The notes below the pieces were generated by a model. The model saw only the letters and a list, made by a program, of their open reading frames with translations. It ran no database searches and was not told where the DNA came from. A DNA stretch of 5,971 bases from a candidate division WWE3 bacterium CG_4_9_14_3_um_filter_43_9. GTDB lineage: Bacteria; Patescibacteriota; CPR3; GCA-002780085. A program made the position numbers and the translations under genes. Below are positions 4,558 through 5,971 of the stretch, piece by piece (the first letter of the stretch is position 1; each line of letters starts with the position of its first letter). Location of the stretch: positions 1 through 5,971 of the forward strand of contig PFXB01000038.1 of NCBI GenBank assembly GCA_002791435.1, given 5' to 3'.

Positions 4558-5963
4558 GGGGATTTTTCAGACACCGCAGCCGACAACTCTTTTTCGATTT
4601 CTTCAACCCTTTTCAAAGTTTTTCCAAAGGCGATATAGCCAACCTTGCCGATTTTGAGAAAACTGACGATGGTTGGGATAATTCCTTCGCCTTTTTCTTT
4701 GGAGAAATACAAAGACTGTGCTTTAGCCTTAAAATCATGGTAGGTTTGAATAGCGGGGGAAACCGGCAGATTATCTTTTGAGACCACCACGGTTTTTTGT
4801 TCAAAGTTTTTGCCGAAAAAATGCTGGGCAGTCTCATAAATGTGGGTGCCGCCGGTGCGGCGCAAGTTAGCCTCAACTGCAAAGACATTATGTTTTTTGT
4901 CAATCACCAGGTCAATATCAAAAAGGCCCCGATATCCAAGCTCACTCAATGATTCTCCGTATTCCAGACAGTTTTCTACCGCCCGTTTCAGGTCGATGTC
5001 CGATTTTTCCTCCACTTCTTTAGCCATCATGATTCCTTCGAAATAGGATTTTTCACCTAACCTTTGGACACAGGTGTATTGATGCCTGACCTCGCCGTTG
5101 ATTTTAAATTCGATAGAAGGGGACCCGCCATAAAATTCCTGGTCAATGTCGATCCATTCTTCCACCACGAAACTTTCTTCAAACCACATCCGCTCGGCAT
5201 GGTGGTTGCGCAGATATTTTCTGAATTCTTTTTCCTCAGCAGGCAAATCTCTGCAATGATAGAAAACCACGCCGAAGCCGCTGGTGCCGCGGTTATACTT
5301 GACCACAAAATCGGTTTTATGTTGGTAAAACCACCAGGCGGCGTCGATCCCTTCGGCCAGATCGTCGACCACAAAACCCTTGGGGATTTTGACAAAACTG
5401 TGTTCGTCCATAGTTTTGTCCCACAATTTTCTAAAACCGACTTTGCAGTTATAATGATCCCTGATAAAACGGTTTTTGGCAGAAACGGTTTCCGGAGTAG
5501 TAAACTTTAACCCTTTTTGCCGCAAGGTTGACACGAGATCAAAAAACTCCTCAGTGGCATAATAAGGAATGAGCTCGAGGCCGGGATTGGTTTTAATGAT
5601 AGCCACCACCTCAGAAAAGAGGATTTTATCTTTGAGTATATCCGCCGAAATACGGTGGGTAGGGTTTTCGGGGTAAAGATTGAGAAGACAGTCAAGACCT
5701 AAGAGTTTTTTTGAATCATGCAGAAACTCGGCGTTTACGGGCACAGAAGTAATCACGGCTTTATTTTCGCAGGTATAAAAAGCCGCCCGCTCGGCCTCTA
5801 AAAAATCGTAGTTGATGCGCGTTTCTGCTTCTTGGGGATTGGTTTTTTTGTAGGTTTTGTAGTAAGTTTCGGCGATATTAGAAACAATCAGCGACTTTAT
5901 CTGACTTGGAGGTTTGTCGCCTTCTTCGTTTGCAATTTCTTCGTTCAGTCTGACTTGATTCAT
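4554..5963 (-). CDS. ATP-grasp ligase resembling PGM1 / pre-ATP-grasp peptide ligases
   Basis: This 469-residue protein is predicted to join a carboxylate to an amine through an acyl-phosphate, using ATP. Residues about 50-160 look like a pre-ATP-grasp domain (LELIPYYATEEFFDLVSTL at 129-147). The ATP-grasp fold follows: VVKYNRGTSGFGVVF (220-234) with ATP-binding K222 and a glycine-rich loop; FVVEEWIDI (265-273), the adenine-contacting strand; GYRGLFDIDLVID (343-355); and FAVEANLRRTGGTHIYETAQ (361-380) with metal-binding E364 and N366. The NLRxxGGTH stretch and the later VVSKDNLPVSP recall the pheganomycin ligase PGM1 group. The substrate is unknown, and I see no partner biosynthetic genes. 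Its stop overlaps the pilin stop by 4 nt, convergently. The ATG at 5963 is only eight bases from the window edge with no in-frame stop visible, so the true start could lie further upstream. No signal peptide or membrane segment is evident. Confidence 0.8.
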   Translation of the reverse strand: MNQVRLNEEIANEEGDKPPSQIKSLIVSNIAETYYKTYKKTNPQEAETRINYDFLEAERAAFYTCENKAVITSVPVNAEFLHDSKKLLGLDCLLNLYPENPTHRISADILKDKILFSEVVAIIKTNPGLELIPYYATEEFFDLVSTLRQKGLKFTTPETVSAKNRFIRDHYNCKVGFRKLWDKTMDEHSFVKIPKGFVVDDLAEGIDAAWWFYQHKTDFVVKYNRGTSGFGVVFYHCRDLPAEEKEFRKYLRNHHAERMWFEESFVVEEWIDIDQEFYGGSPSIEFKINGEVRHQYTCVQRLGEKSYFEGIMMAKEVEEKSDIDLKRAVENCLEYGESLSELGYRGLFDIDLVIDKKHNVFAVEANLRRTGGTHIYETAQHFFGKNFEQKTVVVSKDNLPVSPAIQTYHDFKAKAQSLYFSKEKGEGIIPTIVSFLKIGKVGYIAFGKTLKRVEEIEKELSAAVSEKSP

Positions 5964-5971
5964 ATGATTTT

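Noticed and set aside
5064..5510. Plus-strand open frame of 148 codons inside the ATP-grasp gene
   Set aside because: It is antisense to a region with clear ATP-grasp motifs, and its translation shows no recognisable domain.

Overview
The window looks like an accessory stretch from a Candidatus Patescibacteria (CPR) genome, possibly Microgenomates-like. This is inferred from gene style, not from a marker gene. The clues are a MurF-type Mur ligase that lacks the usual N-terminal substrate domain and starts with a short hydrophobic segment, a small type IV pilin-like gene beside it, short intergenic spaces, and heptanucleotide repeats between genes. The standard genetic code fits every gene; no TGA readthrough is needed.

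Layout. (1) Bases 1 to about 1430 are nearly all one insertion sequence. It carries a single DDE transposase on the minus strand, of the ISNCY/IS1202-like or IS481-like 'integrase catalytic region' type. Its ends carry paired AATGTCCT boxes. The left tip lies at or beyond base 1, so the target duplication cannot be tested. (2) At 1481-2212 is an unrecognised six-helix membrane protein with a C-terminal coiled coil, about 50 bp from the IS right end. It sits behind a good -35/-10 pair that would give a nearly leaderless mRNA. (3) At 2353-3732 is a MurF-like ligase behind an extended -10 promoter. (4) Bases 3733-4035 hold no gene. They contain degenerate heptamer repeats and a set of nested stems (about 3829-3957) that look like a structured RNA I cannot assign. 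(5) At 4036-4557 is a type IV pilin-like prepilin with four cysteines. (6) At 4554-5963, convergent with the pilin and overlapping it by 4 nt, is a minus-strand ATP-grasp ligase resembling the PGM1 / pre-ATP-grasp peptide ligase group.

How the genes fit together. Three genes point to the cell envelope: the MurF-like ligase makes the wall precursor, the pilin is a surface filament subunit, and the six-helix protein sits in the membrane. The ATP-grasp enzyme is a second predicted carboxylate-amine (peptide-type) ligase with unknown substrate. Each forward gene appears to have its own upstream region, so I do not infer one operon. I found no convincing intrinsic terminator, no tRNA or rRNA gene and no CRISPR array. 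The least explained parts are the structured intergenic region before the pilin and the ATP-grasp ligase.
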